NCBI GenBank assembly: GCA_019096195.1
Contig: JAGTXK010000038.1
Span: forward strand, 62,001-126,000
Length of the DNA stretch: 64,000 nucleotides
Direction of reading: 5' to 3'
Source: Boletus sp. NGJ
Lineage: Eukaryota > Basidiomycota > Agaricomycetes > Boletales > Boletaceae
Positions 33,825 to 46,769 of the stretch are shown here, piece by piece. The translations under genes and the position numbers were made by a program. Under the pieces are notes generated by a model, which was not told the DNA's origin, ran no database searches, and worked only from the letters and a program-made list of their open reading frames with translations. Numbering within the stretch: the first letter of the stretch is position 1; each line of letters opens with the position of its first letter.

Positions 33825-36800
33825 TATACATATACTGTATGGTACCCTCAAATCTGAAATATCCAGCCCTGGTTTTTCTACCATACAAAAATATATTTCA
33901 TTCTGTGCTGAATTTGGTAATGTAAGTTCCTTCAGGATCATGGCAATGACACTGCAGATATCCTTGACATCAATTACGATGATATCATCCAGAAGCTTTG
34001 ATGCAGGTATGACCTGAAAGGAAAGCTCAAGCAGTCTTGCATCTGGCTTGGAGTATAACTTCAAAATGGCAAGGGTACAAAATTGCCAGTTCTCGTCTGG
34101 TGTCCTTATTGTGACCTGAGTGAAATATTGGACCTCCCCACAATGTATATTCTCTTCAAGCAAAAACTAACCAAAGTGAATTAGTAACCTTGTGATATAT
34201 TGAGACAATAGAGCTGTCAATGTACCTTTATATTATGCAAAATGTGTAACTGCTTGGGAGCCTTAAGTGCCTCTCTCCATAGTGAGCAAGCAATTTGTCC
34301 ATTTGGCAACAATAAATGTGACTACTTTTGGATGTGAGGCATTGGCTGACCAGGGAGTAGAAGAGCGGAGATATGGTGAATGTCATCATTGTCAGGCAGA
34401 GTGGGATATCTTGCACATTTCCAGAGAAATATATAACCATTCCCAAGATCTTTAGCACCATTTGAAAGGCCCTTTGGGGGAGTATCGAGCTTGGGCATCA
34501 TAAAAATGAGTGCGTTGATTTGACAGCACCGCACACCCTCCCATGCCATGTTAGCATATGGTTTTGATGGTTGTCATAATTCTTGCCCTAGATTGCCAAT
34601 AGTTTGCTCCATTGTCCATTGAGCATAACACAGGGGTGGACTCTTCTGGATGGCCTCAGTAACAAGATGTGTTACCTGATGGACTGCTGGATGAACAAAG
34701 TGAATTTGAGATTCCTTTTGCTGATAATATATTTTTTTGAAATTGTATTGCCAGCTACAAAGGAGTGAATGTGCATCAACAAGTTGTTGTTGTGTGATAG
34801 AATGTTGGCACATTATAGTATTTGGAAACCATGGACCAGCATACAGTAATGGCTCCAGTATTTAGTTGATAGGATTCTGTATAGCAGGGTGGGAGTGACA
34901 CCAAAGGTGTACAGTTGAAACTCCCAAGTCTTGTATTGTGTATTGATTTTTTCGACAATATTTCGGGGTTTGCAATCATATGAACCAAGAAGATGGCTAC
35001 CTCATCCTCAACATCTTTCCCATGTGCTATCTGAATCTCTTTATTTCTGAGCACAGCCCAATCCCAGGTAGTGGGGTCGCCATTTGCACTAACATCTATA
35101 GTTCCATGCCAGAGTGAGATAAGGAGATCCAAGAGATTGCCAGCAAGATGCATAACATCCATTGTAATAGAAAGGAGTACCCCAAGTGATCGCCTAAGAT
35201 CAAGCCTGAGAATAAGGGGAGGTTTGGTAAGACCTGTCTCCGTCTTCATTTTGTCCCATTGAGTTTGATTAGGTACCAACACAATGTGCTCAAGATTCTC
35301 AGCATAGTGGAAAGAGCCTCCTAGAGGGAGTTCAAAGACATCAATATCAGAGTGATTATAGTACTTCCATCAATAACAAATCCAAAGGACATAAGAGGGC
35401 AGGATAGTAGTTTATATCATGCTCCTTTTGATAACCGAGAACACCACAGTAAAGACGACAGCCATTTTTCCTGCTATGGCCTACCATCCCATCCCAGTAG
35501 ACAAGACCAGGATTGTCAGCAATGGTAAAAAGTAGGTATACATTTGATAAGTAGCAGAAATTATTGAGGGGGTTCCAGATAGGAAGTCCCTTTCATTGTA
35601 TAGTGGTGAGATGATGGTGGCCAGGGAAGAGAAATGAGTCAACATTCTTAGGTTTGTTGGAACCAGGAATAAAGCTGCCAGGTAGTACATGTAACTTTTT
35701 GTAGCATTGATCTGGTGGAAGGTTGAGTATAATTCATATGTAGATCCAACAATCCAAGTCCCTGCTGTCATAGAGTTGTGCTCCATGAAGGGAAACCATA
35801 ATGACAATATCATTGTCAGTAATGTCTCCATTGAGGACAGCACCAAGGTAATCCCAACCCATTGCTATGTCATCCACAACAGGAATGGTTTGAGTATTAT
35901 GAAAGTGATCTAGAATTTGGTGTGTCTTTTCGTGGAGATACCACATGGTGTGTGTGCTTTCTGAATCACAATTGCGAGCTTGAAGCTGGGGACCTAAAGG
36001 AATGGTAGTAAATGTTTGGGCTGGCAGTTTGAGATGACCATTAGACCCTTGCAATGTTTGTTGATTACAGTGAGGTGTGCTGCAAATTGGACAGGCATTG
36101 AGAGCTGCAAATGGGCCAGTATATGCGAGACATGTATTGGAGCACATGTCATGATGAATCAGCTCAACTCCAGTGAGGGTATGGATGGTTCTTTCGATGT
36201 TGTAGAAGCTCTGTATGCTTTCAATACCAGGTGCTCCCAAAAAGTTGTATATAGTAGGACAGCATACACGTTCATATGAATCTTGAGAAGGATGTTCTAG
36301 TGCAAGGTAGATAGAAAGGCTGTACTGAATTCCAGGGTTTTCGATGATGAGGGGGGTATTGGGTGGGTTGTGAAGCCTATCTAAAGCATCATCACTAAGT
36401 TTAGCAATGGAGTCTGCAGTGGATGCATCCCTGAGTGTGAGAATGAAGTCCATGGTGTTGCACATTAATTGAAATGTTGCAGATCACAACAGAGCATCAA
36501 GGTCAAGGTGAGGCCATGCTTGACATTGGTAATTGATCACAAAGGCCCAAGGGTCTACTTGGATCAGCGGATCTGCTTGGATCAGAGAGTTTACTGGGGG
36601 CAGCAAATCTGCTTGGGTTGAAGAGTCTGCTCAAGGTGGCGAGTCTGCTTGGGGGAGTGCATCTGCTTAGATTGGCAAGTCTGCTTGGATTGGGGAGTCT
36701 GCTTGGGTAGACTACATATAATAAGGTACTTTCAACTTAAAAATAAAATAAATACTATTACCTTGGCAGAAGAGGCTTCCCTCACTGTTTTGTGTGTAGG

Positions 36801-37060
36801 AGGAACATTATTGCATTGATGTGATGCTAAACCTCTGGATCTTCTTGGTCAAACGATATTGCTTGACCCACCATCAACATCTAGTTTGGCCTCATTCATG
36901 CATGCACATTCTTCATCTGAACTTGCTTCACTTAAATGTTGATACCATGTTGTGGATAACACAAGATGGGGAAGACCAAAGTTATGCCTAGAACAGACAC
37001 AGTTGTAGCGTATGGTGCCCCCAACAGATTCCATTGGCATGTTGAGGCTGAGGAGGATTG
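33825..37060 (-). pseudogene. CACTA (tnp2-type) transposase relic
   Basis: Minus-strand blocks in order match basidiomycete tnp2-family proteins: a Cys-rich N-terminal part (YNCVCSRHN, ~36985-37020), then SQDSYERVCCP (~36250-36290), VELIHHDMCSNTCLAYTGPF (~36100-36170), a CPICSTPHC knuckle (~36070-36095), IPLGPQLQARNCDSESTHT (~35950-36000), and VVDDIAMGWDYLGAVLNGDI (~35825-35885) with VSLHGAQLYDSRDLDCWIY. Further on: ITMDVMHLAGNLLDLLISLW (~35110-35170), HFVHPAVHQ, QWTMEQTIGNLGQE (~34580-34625), and a C-terminus with ASKLLDDIIVIDVKD and CMVEKPGLDISDL (~33850-33995). Frame changes and stops are frequent, so it is inactive. Confidence 0.78.
36551..36710 (+). repeat. Minisatellite, ~18-24-bp unit
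   Basis: Units of the form GAGTCTGCTTGGGTTG or similar recur about eight times with variation. It lies within the CACTA relic, between the N-terminal exon and the central exon, where an intron would be expected. Confidence 0.65.
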
Positions 37061-39415
37061 TTAATACCAGTGTGAGCATCAAGAAATGTGCACTTACCTT
37101 GAATAAAATGCTCCCAATGAATCTCAAGCTTAAAACAATTGGCAGTATAGTGTGTTTTGTACTATTGGCAGGGCATTTTAGCATTGCATGCAGTAGAAAA
37201 CATGCAGCTGCCAGCAGACAGAAGCAGAAAAGGAAAATGTGGCAGATTATGGCCATGTATAGAGATTGCTCATCACTACACCCACATGCATATCTTGACA
37301 GACAAATAAATCTAAATTCACACATTGACATCTAGGTACATTATCTAGCAGAACCAGTTTTCACTGGGGGTGACACACAATGGTCTTAGCATAGTGCATT
37401 GCATTGATATAGAGTGTTTCTTCCCAATTCATATGGATGTCACAATGTTGTGGCTTTATTTATAATTGCAACCAGTTTCTTCTAAAGATTTCTGAGCAAA
37501 AATCACATTGAAAGGTGTAGAATGTATTACAATCCCTATACTTTTTGTTGTTCTTCAAGTATGACTGGGAGAAAAAAGCATCAATATCTTGAGTGCAGTC
37601 ACTTCATGCCTTCTTGGTGGGCCCATCTACATTGGCCACTTGGACTTGGTTTGATGGCAGCTGTGGCAGACTTGCAGCCTCAGGGATACTAGCATGACCT
37701 TTTCCTAGTAACAGTTACAAAATGGTTGTTCAAGGAAAAATGTGAAACACCTACTTTTTGAAACCTTTTTTTTTTTTTTGAGTCAAGCCTCTACAACTGA
37801 CTTGGTGGAGCTTAAGAGGGTCTTAATGTCCAAGACCTTCTATTTTTCAGTATGTGATGGCTGTGCATAGTAGCTGCCTTTGCTTGCTGATGGGAAGTCA
37901 GCTTCAACTTGGCTGCATTATTGGCATATATTCTGGCCAGCAAGGCTGGTCATTGTCAGAGCAATTAGGCATTATGTCATATGGGTGAGTAATCAGATTG
38001 ATGGAAAACCTTAAAAATTTATATTAAGGTACTTTTATAGGCATCAGGTTCTGTTGAATGGGGATCAGCCACTGAAATGATGGCTTCTTAGGGCTTCAGT
38101 GGCTTAGACCAGCTAGGCTTAGGCTTAGCAGAACACCGGGCTGTGCTTGGAGCCCCACTCAAGCCCCTATCATGGCCTAGCTTGGCCTGACCTAGGAGGG
38201 CTTGGTTTAGCCAGCTTCCCAGCTTCAGACCAGGCTAGCACAGCATTGGATTTTATACAATGACTTTCACATTTAGCTCCTATCTTTAGCCCCTACGACC
38301 TGATCCTCCTAAATGCTCAAGTCCATCCATAGATCTAGACCCACAAACCTCATGACATTCTCATGCCATTCCCCTTGACTCATCCTAGGTCTAAATCACC
38401 TCATGTATGTCTGCAGGATCACACATGTTAGTCTAGATTGCCTTATGCTTGTCTCATGCACCTCTCTGTGACTCATGCACCTCATGTACTCCTCATGCCT
38501 GACTTTCCTTCCTTTCCATGGCTATGCTAATACATATGTTACCCAGCATCACATATCATTAGATCTAGTGTAAACACTTAGACAGTATATAAAGGCCCAA
38601 GAGCTACCAGAGGACCTTAGTCTTGTCCTCTTGGTCTTTCCCATACTTCACTGGGCAAGCTACAGAGCTACTTGACTGCTATCACTTGCCTATTGATTGT
38701 GCTAAGCTCTAGGTAGGGTTTGGTTGTTTAGAACAAGACTTCTAATTGGCCCTCAGATTAGCTACCTGATTGCCCACCTCTAGTTCCCTTGTCCCTAGTC
38801 ACTAGTAGAATCTCACACACCTCACTATCCATAGTACCCTACTGATCACCATAATCATCAGTGCCCATCAAGCAAGCAGAGACTTCTTTCATTTTAATGA
38901 AGTCAACTTGAGAAGACCAGATCAGAGTGTATGTATAGAGAGCACATATAGCCATACCCCTAGTTGAAGTAGCACTCAGTACCCTAGCAGGCCTCTGAAT
39001 CCCTCTTATTGAGCCACCAACAGGCTCTCATTGTATTGCATCTGAAGCCCAGCACCTTAGTACATGCCATACTTGAGTATCTACATACAGACTGGCAACA
39101 CCTGTGAGAGAACCCACCCCACTAGCTGAAGTCATCCAGGTGAACTGTGAGAGCATGCCATTGATAGGGATGTAGCAGTATTGTGCAGTATGCCTTCTGT
39201 TATGATATTAAATATTTTCAAACTTTTTACAATGACACTTACTCTTCTTTTCTTCAAACTATTTTCACATTAAGTCATGTGACTGTGCAGGTGACCATGG
39301 GAACAATCACATGATAAGGTCTAGAACCTATGACATCAGATGACATCATACCTCATGTGATCCACAACTCTTTAATTTCCACTCTTCTCACACAGCCTCA
39401 TTAATCTCTGTTTTA
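37061..39415. other. No gene recognised; repeats only
   Basis: A 16-base T run lies at about 37767. At 38090-38250 there is a GGCTTAG/AGCCT-rich repeat related to 13785-13935. At about 38587 a TATAAAGG box sits in sequence that looks like a transcribed non-coding unit or an LTR, but I found no matching second copy, ends or target duplication. CTCATGCAC recurs several times at about 38450-38500. Confidence 0.4.
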
Positions 39416-40674
39416 CTATACATAGTAAATCATCACATGCACTGCTTGGTCTGTGCACCATTCCTGTACATATAAAAGGTAGTACTTTAACGACTGGATT
39501 CCCCAGTCTAATCCACTTGTTCTCTTCCTCCAATAACTCATTGCCTTGACCACTCTGGTCATTGTAGAGTTAGGAATAGTTCGGATGGCAACTCCCCACC
39601 TCATCCATTAAGCCAGAACACGTGTAGCCTGCGAGCAGTTCAAACCTTGTGGTGTGTGCCTTACGGTTCATAACACCTCCACCACATCTCTAACCACACC
39701 TTGTGAGCCTGGAGGTAAGCCTGAGAGGAGGAGAGCTACTATGGGGAAGATACTGTAGGATGTAGAATATTGATCAGCACTAATATATGAATTAATGAAT
39801 GATACTGGTAATGAGGAAGGGGGGGAAAATAGATTTTGTATGAGGCAGAATTTTTCTGGTTTGCCTGGTTTAGGAATGAGGGAGAGGGGGGAGGTCTGGA
39901 AAGGTCCTAAGGCACTTTTGATCTCATATTGTATATATGGTCTAAGATATCTACCTTTCTCAAAATCTTCACACACAATTTCATTGAAAATACCCTGGTG
40001 TTCATACAGAGAGTGGCTATTTGGAGGGGAGTATGTATGAAATAGGGGGGGGATGCCTGGGAGAAAACCAGTGCACAACCCTTCATAAATCTGAGGATAT
40101 CTGTCTATGAGGTTGAAACTGATAAGGGCATGGAGCCAAGCCTCTGGTTTATAAGGCATTAGAGCCTGGGTGCCTCTGAGTGTGATGGCATAGCTGAGCC
40201 CCATGGTCAGCTTTGCCACATCCAGAGCAGTCATGCTTGGCTGAGCAGTGGGGGATGGAGCACCCATTAGGTTTTTGCCAATCGTTGCAGAAGACGTCAC
40301 CTTTACTATTGACAAGATGTCCTTGGATTGACTATCTTGCATAAGCTATGGATTTGTCCCAGAGCTGGGGGCTGTTGCATTCATGGACTCAATGCAGGTG
40401 TCGCCTGAGGCAAACTGGGCAGACAGACTTGCATTTCAGAGATTTCTCCAGGATATGCTCAACTAGAGGGAGGAGCTTGGGTCCTGTGTGGAGCCTGAGG
40501 AATGCAGTGGCTAATGAAATTGATGACAGAAGGGAGATTGGGACCTGCTGTCTCACTGTCATCCAGTGTATGAGTTTTGGCTTTGCAGTGTGAGGCAGTG
40601 TGACTGGTGAAAGCAAGTAGGGGAGGTAGAAGGGGCTTTGGACAGGGATTCAATCCTGCCAATGTTTGCATATG
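39416..40674 (-). pseudogene. DIRS-like retroelement: zinc-knuckle and reverse-transcriptase N-terminal part
   Basis: Read on the minus strand: a CPVCLRRHLH knuckle (~40390-40420), ECNSPQLWDKS (~40350), then an open frame 40342-39668 containing FEKGRYLRPYIQYEI and FQTSPLSLIPKPGKPEKF (~39840-39900), with PPGSQGVVRDVVEV at its end. The FQTSPL..PKPGKP and PPGSQ..RDV.E signatures are those of the DIRS-like reverse transcriptases common in Agaricomycetes (class assignment from memory). The frame breaks right after this point and the catalytic YxDD, RNase H and tyrosine recombinase are not seen. The upstream half of the same element lies at 47838-48962, on the far side of the chromovirus. Confidence 0.65.
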
Positions 40675-41031
40675 TGAAAGAGAAAAGACCTTAATATCCT
40701 TAGGGGCGCAAAGAGCGCTATCCACAGGAGAGAAAAGGAATTCCAAGACTAAGGAATACAGGTGTTGGTACACTACCTTATATACGTAGGGAGATGTGTA
40801 TGGACCAGCTTAGGGCGGTCGTGGAAACTGCTAGAATGTTCCATATGACGTATGGTGACATAGTGGGGTCTAGACTGTTCTAAGGGTATTGGGTTGTGAT
40901 GTAGTCTGACTAATGTATGACGTATGGTATAGGTGTAAGGCCTAGGCGTGGGATGACTATGTAATCGTTTGTGGGATTGATAAGTGTTAGCTAACTACGA
41001 TAAATGGAAAGAAAATGTCTAGGTCGTTTCA
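40675..41031 (-). repeat. 3' LTR of the chromovirus, 357 bp
   Basis: Ends are TG...CA. It differs from the 5' LTR by one indel (GGGCGGTCG against GGGCCGGTCG) and six substitutions, all transitions, five of them at CpG/TpG/CpA positions. Confidence 0.95.
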
Positions 41032-41044
41032 TTACCCCCTTTTT
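41032..41044 (-). promoter_or_regulatory. Polypurine tract of the chromovirus
   Basis: In the sense of the element the sequence just before the 3' LTR reads AAAAAGGGGGTAA. This is the expected plus-strand primer site. It overlaps the TAA stop of pol (41043-41045). Confidence 0.8.
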
Positions 41045-44000
41045 AAGCGTTGAACTCCCGGTCGACGATGATACCGGTGAGCTTGGGGTTGCTGTGGGGG
41101 TCGGGGATCTCAAAGAGGTGATCAGGGAGGCGATTGAGCGACGCGGCGTACGAACAGAAGGAAGGGTCGTCGAATAGGGGGATGCCCGAGTGTATGCACG
41201 TCTGGCAGTCGCATTCGTCGTTTGTGAGGGCGCGGACGGCGGTGGGATTTTGGTGGTGGAATTTCTCGATTGCCTGTGGGGCATTTGAGACATCCTTTTT
41301 TGGTTCCCATGTGCACTCTTCTCAGGAATATCCTTTCCATTGTACTAGGTATTCCGTCTTGCCACGTCGCTTATGTGAGTCGGCAACGTGTTTGACCTCG
41401 TACTCTTCCTGTTGTTGGACGATAACCGGGGGTGGTGGTTTCAGTTTTGTCTGGGAAAGGGAGGTGCCGAGGTGGTAAGGTATGAGGAGCAACTTCATGG
41501 AAGATGGGATGGATCCCCTTCCACGTTTTCGGGAGGTCGAGCTCGTAGGAGGCTTCGCCTACCTTTCGCTTCACCCTGGAATGGTCCGTGTCACTTGTCG
41601 TCGAACTTTTTTGTTGGCCGGTCGGTTCGGATATGAGTTCCCTCTAGTAGAACCCGTTGGCCAATGGTATATTTGACGACAGGGGAGGTGCGTTTGTCGT
41701 GTGAGGCCTTCATCGCTTGTGCCGCTTTTTTCCAATGCGTCTTTTGCCAAGTTGTGGTGGGTTTTCATTGTCTCGGCGAAGGAGGCGGCGGACTCGTTTT
41801 GTACTTCTACTCGCTTGTGGGGTAAGAGTGGTTGTTGCCTGTAATTGAGTAGGAAGGGTGAGACGCCGGTGGCACTGGTGGTTTGAGAATTATGGGCGAA
41901 TTCGGCTAGTGGTAGCCACTCTGCCCAGTCGGTTTGGCGATGGTTTACATATATGCGCAGGTACTTTTCTACTTCTTGGTTAATGCGCTCCGTCTGGCTG
42001 TCAGTCTGAGGGTGGTAGGCCATGGACGGATTGGCTTCGATGCCGAGGAGGGAATAGAGGTCACGCATAAAGGACGACACGAATTGGGTTCCCCTGTCTG
42101 AGATCACCTTTTGCGGGACGCTGTGGAGTCTGAATATTTGATCATGGAAGATTGTCGTGACTCCTTTTGACGTGATGGTGTCCATTACGGGTGTGAGGTG
42201 GATCATCTTGGAGAACCGATCAACGACGACCAGGATGGCATTCTTGCTGTCAGATTGGGGGAGGGGGCCGATTAAATCTACGGAGATGATTTCCCATGGG
42301 GATGATGGGATTTCATTCGGGTGGAGTGGAGTGTTGATTGCTGAGGTTTTGGCTTTAACCTTTTGGCAAACATCACAGCCTTTTACGTACGATTCTACAT
42401 CTCTACGTAGGGACGGCCAGTAGTATTCGCTCATGATTAAGTCATGCATTCGTCGGATACCAGGATGGCCAGTGATCGGGTGATCATGGTTTGCGATCAG
42501 GATGTCTTCTCGGAGTTTCGCGTTGTTTGGCACGTACACAAGTGACTTCCAATAGACAAGTTCTTCCTTGTGAGTCCAGTGTGAGCCCTCTTTCTCTAGA
42601 CCGTCTTTAGTGAACTGCTCAAGTTTATACTGCATTTTGGTGATTCTTGTGAGCGTGCTCACGGGTGCGATGGCTTTGAGAGAGACCGTGGTGGAGGTTG
42701 GTGAGGGGGGAGGTGAAAAAAGGGTATCGGGGAGTAGTGTCTGTGTGGTGTTATCGGATGTCACCCCCTTTTCAAAGTCTGGCCTCCTAGACAGAGGGTC
42801 GGCTGGGTTCGTTTTGCTGGGTCAGTGGCTGATGACTACATGATATTCTTGTAGTACTTGTTGCCAGCGGGCCTGGCGGCGTGTGAGATCCTGGGGTTTG
42901 TGGAAGAACTCGAGGTTCTTGTGATCCGTCCAGATCTCGATTGGGTGTGCAGCTTCGAGGAGGTACTGGCGCCATTTGTTGAGTGCAAACATGATGGCGA
43001 GCATTTCCAAGTCAGCCGCATGGTAGTTCCACTCTGCGTCATTGAGGGAATGGGAGATGAAGGCGACGGGGTGCCATACACCATTGTGTCGTTGGGAGAG
43101 GATGGTGCCAATGCCGATGCCAGAACCGTCGGTTTTGATGCGGTAGGGGTCGTTGTCGGTTGGCATGGCCAGCGCCGGGGCGGAGGAGATGGTGTCTTTG
43201 AGGGTTTGGAAGGCTTCTTGGCAGGTCGACGTCCACTCGAAGTCTTTCTTTACTGATGTGAGCACATTTAGGGGGCGCACAATCATGGCGAAGTTCTTTA
43301 CAAATCGTCGGTAGAAGTTGAGGAATCCGAGGAATCCTCTGAGCGTCTTCTTCAAGGTGGGGACTGGCCAGCTTTTGATGGCTTCCACTTTTTTGCCATC
43401 CATTTTTACCTTGTCTTGTGTGACGATGAGTTCAAGGAATTCGGTTTCTTGGACTTCGAAGTCACATTTGTTGTGGCGCAGGTAGAGGTGGGCATCCCTC
43501 AGGATTTGTAGCACTTCTCATACTACTTTTCGATGTTCTTCGAGCGTCTGCGTGAATATCATGATATTGTCTATATAGACGACCACTACACCTCGGTCTA
43601 CCAAATTCTTAAACAACGCGTTCATCATAGTTTGAAACGTCACTGGGGAATTGGTGAGTCCGAAGAACATCACGAGCAGCTCGAATAGACCACGGTTGGT
43701 TCGGAAGGCTGCCTTCCATTCATCTCCTTTGGCCATCCGTACATTGTTATACCCCCATCTCACATCGAACCTCGTGTAGTATTTGGCCGATTTGAGTTTA
43801 TCGACCAGTTTGTTGATGAGGGGGAGCGGGTAGCAATTTCTTTTTGTCACCGCATTTAGTTTACAGTAATCCTGTATGGGGCGGAGGCGTCCGTCTTTCT
43901 TTTTAATGAAGAAGAATGCTGACGCGAAGGGGGATTTGGAAGGTCGTATTCTTCCAGATTTCAGGTTTTCTTCGAGGAAGGCGTCGAGTTCCTTTTGTTC

Positions 44001-45119
44001 ACCGGGGTTGAGAGGGTAGACTTTGCAGTCTACTTCGTGATTTCCCGGGAGGAGCTCGATGGCGTGGTCCCAAGGGCATCTCGGGAATAGGGCGTCGAAG
44101 CTCTCTTTGTCGAAGACATCCTTGAACTCGTGGACGTATTTTGGGGCTGCCTCCTCAAAGGGCTTCTTTTTCTTTTGAACATAGTCTTTGATCGCTACTT
44201 CCGTTGCAATGTTTCGATTTCTCATGTATTCTACTACATTGAGCTTGAATAACCGATCGCCCTGTGAGGGCATATAGTCTACATCCATCTCATCCTCCTC
44301 TTCGTCCATGTTGTTCGTGACGTGGTCTCCCTTGCAGCGGAAGGAGATCCTACCCATTTTCCAGTCAATGGCTGGGTTGTGAGTCTTCAGCCAGTCATGA
44401 CCAAGGAATATCGTGTTCGGCCCAAGGTTTGTCACTGCGAGGGCCAACTGTTCCTTATGGTCGTGCACCTGGAGTTTGAATATTATGAACTTTTCTACTT
44501 TGCCTCCGGCATTTGGTGTGCTGTCGGCGTTGTATACGGTAAGGGGACAGGGGAGTGAGTGAGTGGGTACCCCCTTTTTAGCTATGAAGTCCTCGTGTAT
44601 AGAAGATTCCGTGCAGCCCGAGTCAATCAACGCTTTGACTTCGGCTGTCTGGCGGTTTACAAGGGTCACCTTGACGGGGATTTCTAGTGAGTTCCTCTTT
44701 GCTGTTCGGGGGGACGCCTTTCAGAACTTGGGTGTGTGTTGTAGGTCATGGAGGACCCAGTATGCATCCTCGTTCAAGAGTTTTCAGAGGTCTTGTATGA
44801 GGTCCCGAGACACTTCGATCGCTCTGGTGTCATGGACGAAAGACTTGAGGTGGTGGATACTTCATTCTATATCCGTATTTTCCACCTGGGCTTTCATCCA
44901 ACATATAGACCAGGGGTCTAACATGTTCAGCCAAGAGCGAGAGGGCGTCTCTTCCTTTCGTACCTCCTTAGGGTGTTTGTGGGGGATGGTGTCGGCGTCG
45001 TTCGGTCCGTCATCTTGTTTTACCGACGGTGCGAACTTTACCTTTCGTGGCATGATGGTTAGGTTTTTTGTTGGCGGCGTGCCAGGAAGGTTCACTCAGT
45101 TTATGGTTTTCAGTCTCAT
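41043..45119 (-). pseudogene. Chromovirus pol (protease, RT, RNase H, integrase, chromodomain), decayed
   Basis: Starts at ATG 45119 in the same frame as gag, after the gag TAG. Domains: aspartic protease (ALIDSGCTESS, ~44610-44645); reverse transcriptase (FDVRWGYNNVRM, ~43740-43775; catalytic box YIDN instead of YIDD at ~43566-43577); RNase H (IKTDGSG and IWTDHKNLEFF); integrase with its HHCC finger (HPGIRRMHDLI...CDVCQ) and DDE residues in SVDLIGP, ISDRGTQF and ERINQEVEK; and a chromodomain (YLVQWKGYS...CTWEP, ~41305-41360). TGA stops lie at 45096, 44862, 44784, 44721, 43518, 42822, 41591 and 41322. About three small indels lie in the integrase tail between 41490 and 41740. The missing Asp and the stops make it inactive. 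Confidence 0.92.
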
Positions 45120-45185
45120 CAATGTCTAACATGGCAAATCGATTGCGTGACAATGACTTAGGGAGTACAGTAGGGCGACTGGTAT

Positions 45186-46769
45186 CTACTGTACAACTTG
45201 AAAACCCGAACCTTCTTGTACATCCGGAGCGTAAACTATGGGCTCCTCTTTGGAAGCCTCAGCCGAGTCCATCATAGCTCGTATGGTTGCAAACATCTCA
45301 GGAGAAACCTCCTGTCCGTTCACTGTGATGCTTCTCGCCTGTGGGCAAGGGCGTGGGGGGTGGTCAGCGCACGGCCATGGTTTCCTACACTTTCTGCACA
45401 GTCCAGCTGCACGTGCCTTGTCGAGCTCCATAGGAGCGCCTTGCCCGGGGAACATCCCAGTTTGTTGAGGGTGCGGACGCGTTGCAGGCGTCGATGGGGG
45501 TGGTGCAGCAGGTGGAGTGTAGCAGGGGCGTGGTACGAATCGAGGATTGTAGGTGGGGCCCATTGCGTAGACGGAAGAGGCCTTCTTGCGCTCTGCAATG
45601 GCGCTGAGTACTTCTTCTGCCCGTACGAGGGCGGTCTCCCACTCGCAAACATCCGTGCTATTGATTAGGTCTGGCTTGTATCTTTCGATGTATTCCACCA
45701 AGTCGTTTCAAGCTTGGTGGCGGATCTGGTTCACGATTGTTCGTCCATTGATGCATACGTCGAACTTGGCTTCTATCGCCAGCTGGTACAGCCACGTGAA
45801 GTAATCTTCGACAGTCTCTTTCCCTTGTCAAAGGGAGAAGAGTTTTTGTTTGGCCATTTGGGCGAGGCCAGCAGGTTGGAAAGTCTTCTTCAACTTCTCC
45901 ATGAAGAACTCGAAGCTTACCGCGGCATATGTGTTGCCCTCGGTGAGCAGATCAGAGAAGCGACCAGCTGCGTTCTCGCCGCGCATATACGAGAGGGTGA
46001 TCAGAATTTTCTGGCGGTCGGTGGGCTCCATCTCGAAGCCATTGAGGTATAGTGTCACCGTGCGCCACCACTGCACGAATTTCTCCTTGTTGCCGTCATA
46101 ATGTTCGGGCTTAGCTGTGAGGCTCTTCCCTATTCTTAGGGATGTAGGGGGAAAACCACATGCTGCGGGCCTTGGGAGCCCAGGTGAATTCGAGTGGGAG
46201 GCGGGTGACGGCGGGGATGGCAGCGGGTGGGAGGGAGGAGGGGCCTGCGATGGATAGTGCGGATGGACCCGGGGTGTTCTCGCAGGTGATGGCATGTTGA
46301 CCCTGATGGCTTGCCTCGGGGAGGTTAGCATGGAGGGGTTTGGGGTGGGAGGGTCCACGCGGGGGATTTCAATTGGGGGCGGTGGTCCAGCCGCTTCTGG
46401 ATCTGCCACATACGCCTGGCGCCAGATGTTGTATCAGAGTACTGATTGGTGGAGGTTGTACTGGGCGACCTCCTGTTGTAGGTGCATTGCGACGGGGAGT
46501 TGTGGGGCTGGCTGGGCCAGCTGGAGGGTTGGAAGGCCTTGAGCGGCCGCCCGGTTGGCCAGATCCCTGAAGCTGCCCGGTGCAGGGGCCGCGGAGGGGG
46601 GGCGAGAGTACAGGTTGGGAATGGTGGTCATCTCATCATAATCTGGCGAGTTCGGCGAGGTGAGTGATGGTGCGGAGGCGGTGAGTGTGCGTGAAGTAAG
46701 TCGTGAGAGTGGTGTGGACGACGAAGCAGTAGTCTGGATGTGCCCAGACATATCATCAACGAAAGACAT
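45186..46769 (-). pseudogene. Chromovirus gag, decayed
   Basis: Structural protein forming the particle that packages element RNA. The frame is read from MSFVDDMSGH at 46769 (an upstream in-frame ATG is at 46853) to TAG at 45186-45188. It has a Pro/Ser-rich N-terminal part, a capsid-like core (WWRTVTLYLNGFEMEP, ~46020-46070; MEKLKKTFQPAGLAQMAKQK, ~45845-45905) and a Cys-rich knuckle variant (CRKCRKPWPCADHPPRPC, ~45340-45400). Three in-frame TGA codons at 46434, 45828 and 45708 interrupt it. Confidence 0.85.

Noticed and set aside
36551-36710. CRISPR-like array
   Set aside because: Units are adjacent, degenerate and of uneven length without unique spacers, and the genome is eukaryotic.
38530-39230. 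Third solo LTR around the TATAAAGG box
   Set aside because: No TG..CA ends with a target duplication and no second copy could be found in the window.
41388-46570. Long plus-strand frames over the chromovirus (e.g. 42858-43256, 44563-45129, 45198-45668)
   Set aside because: They are antisense shadows of gag and pol, with no features of their own.
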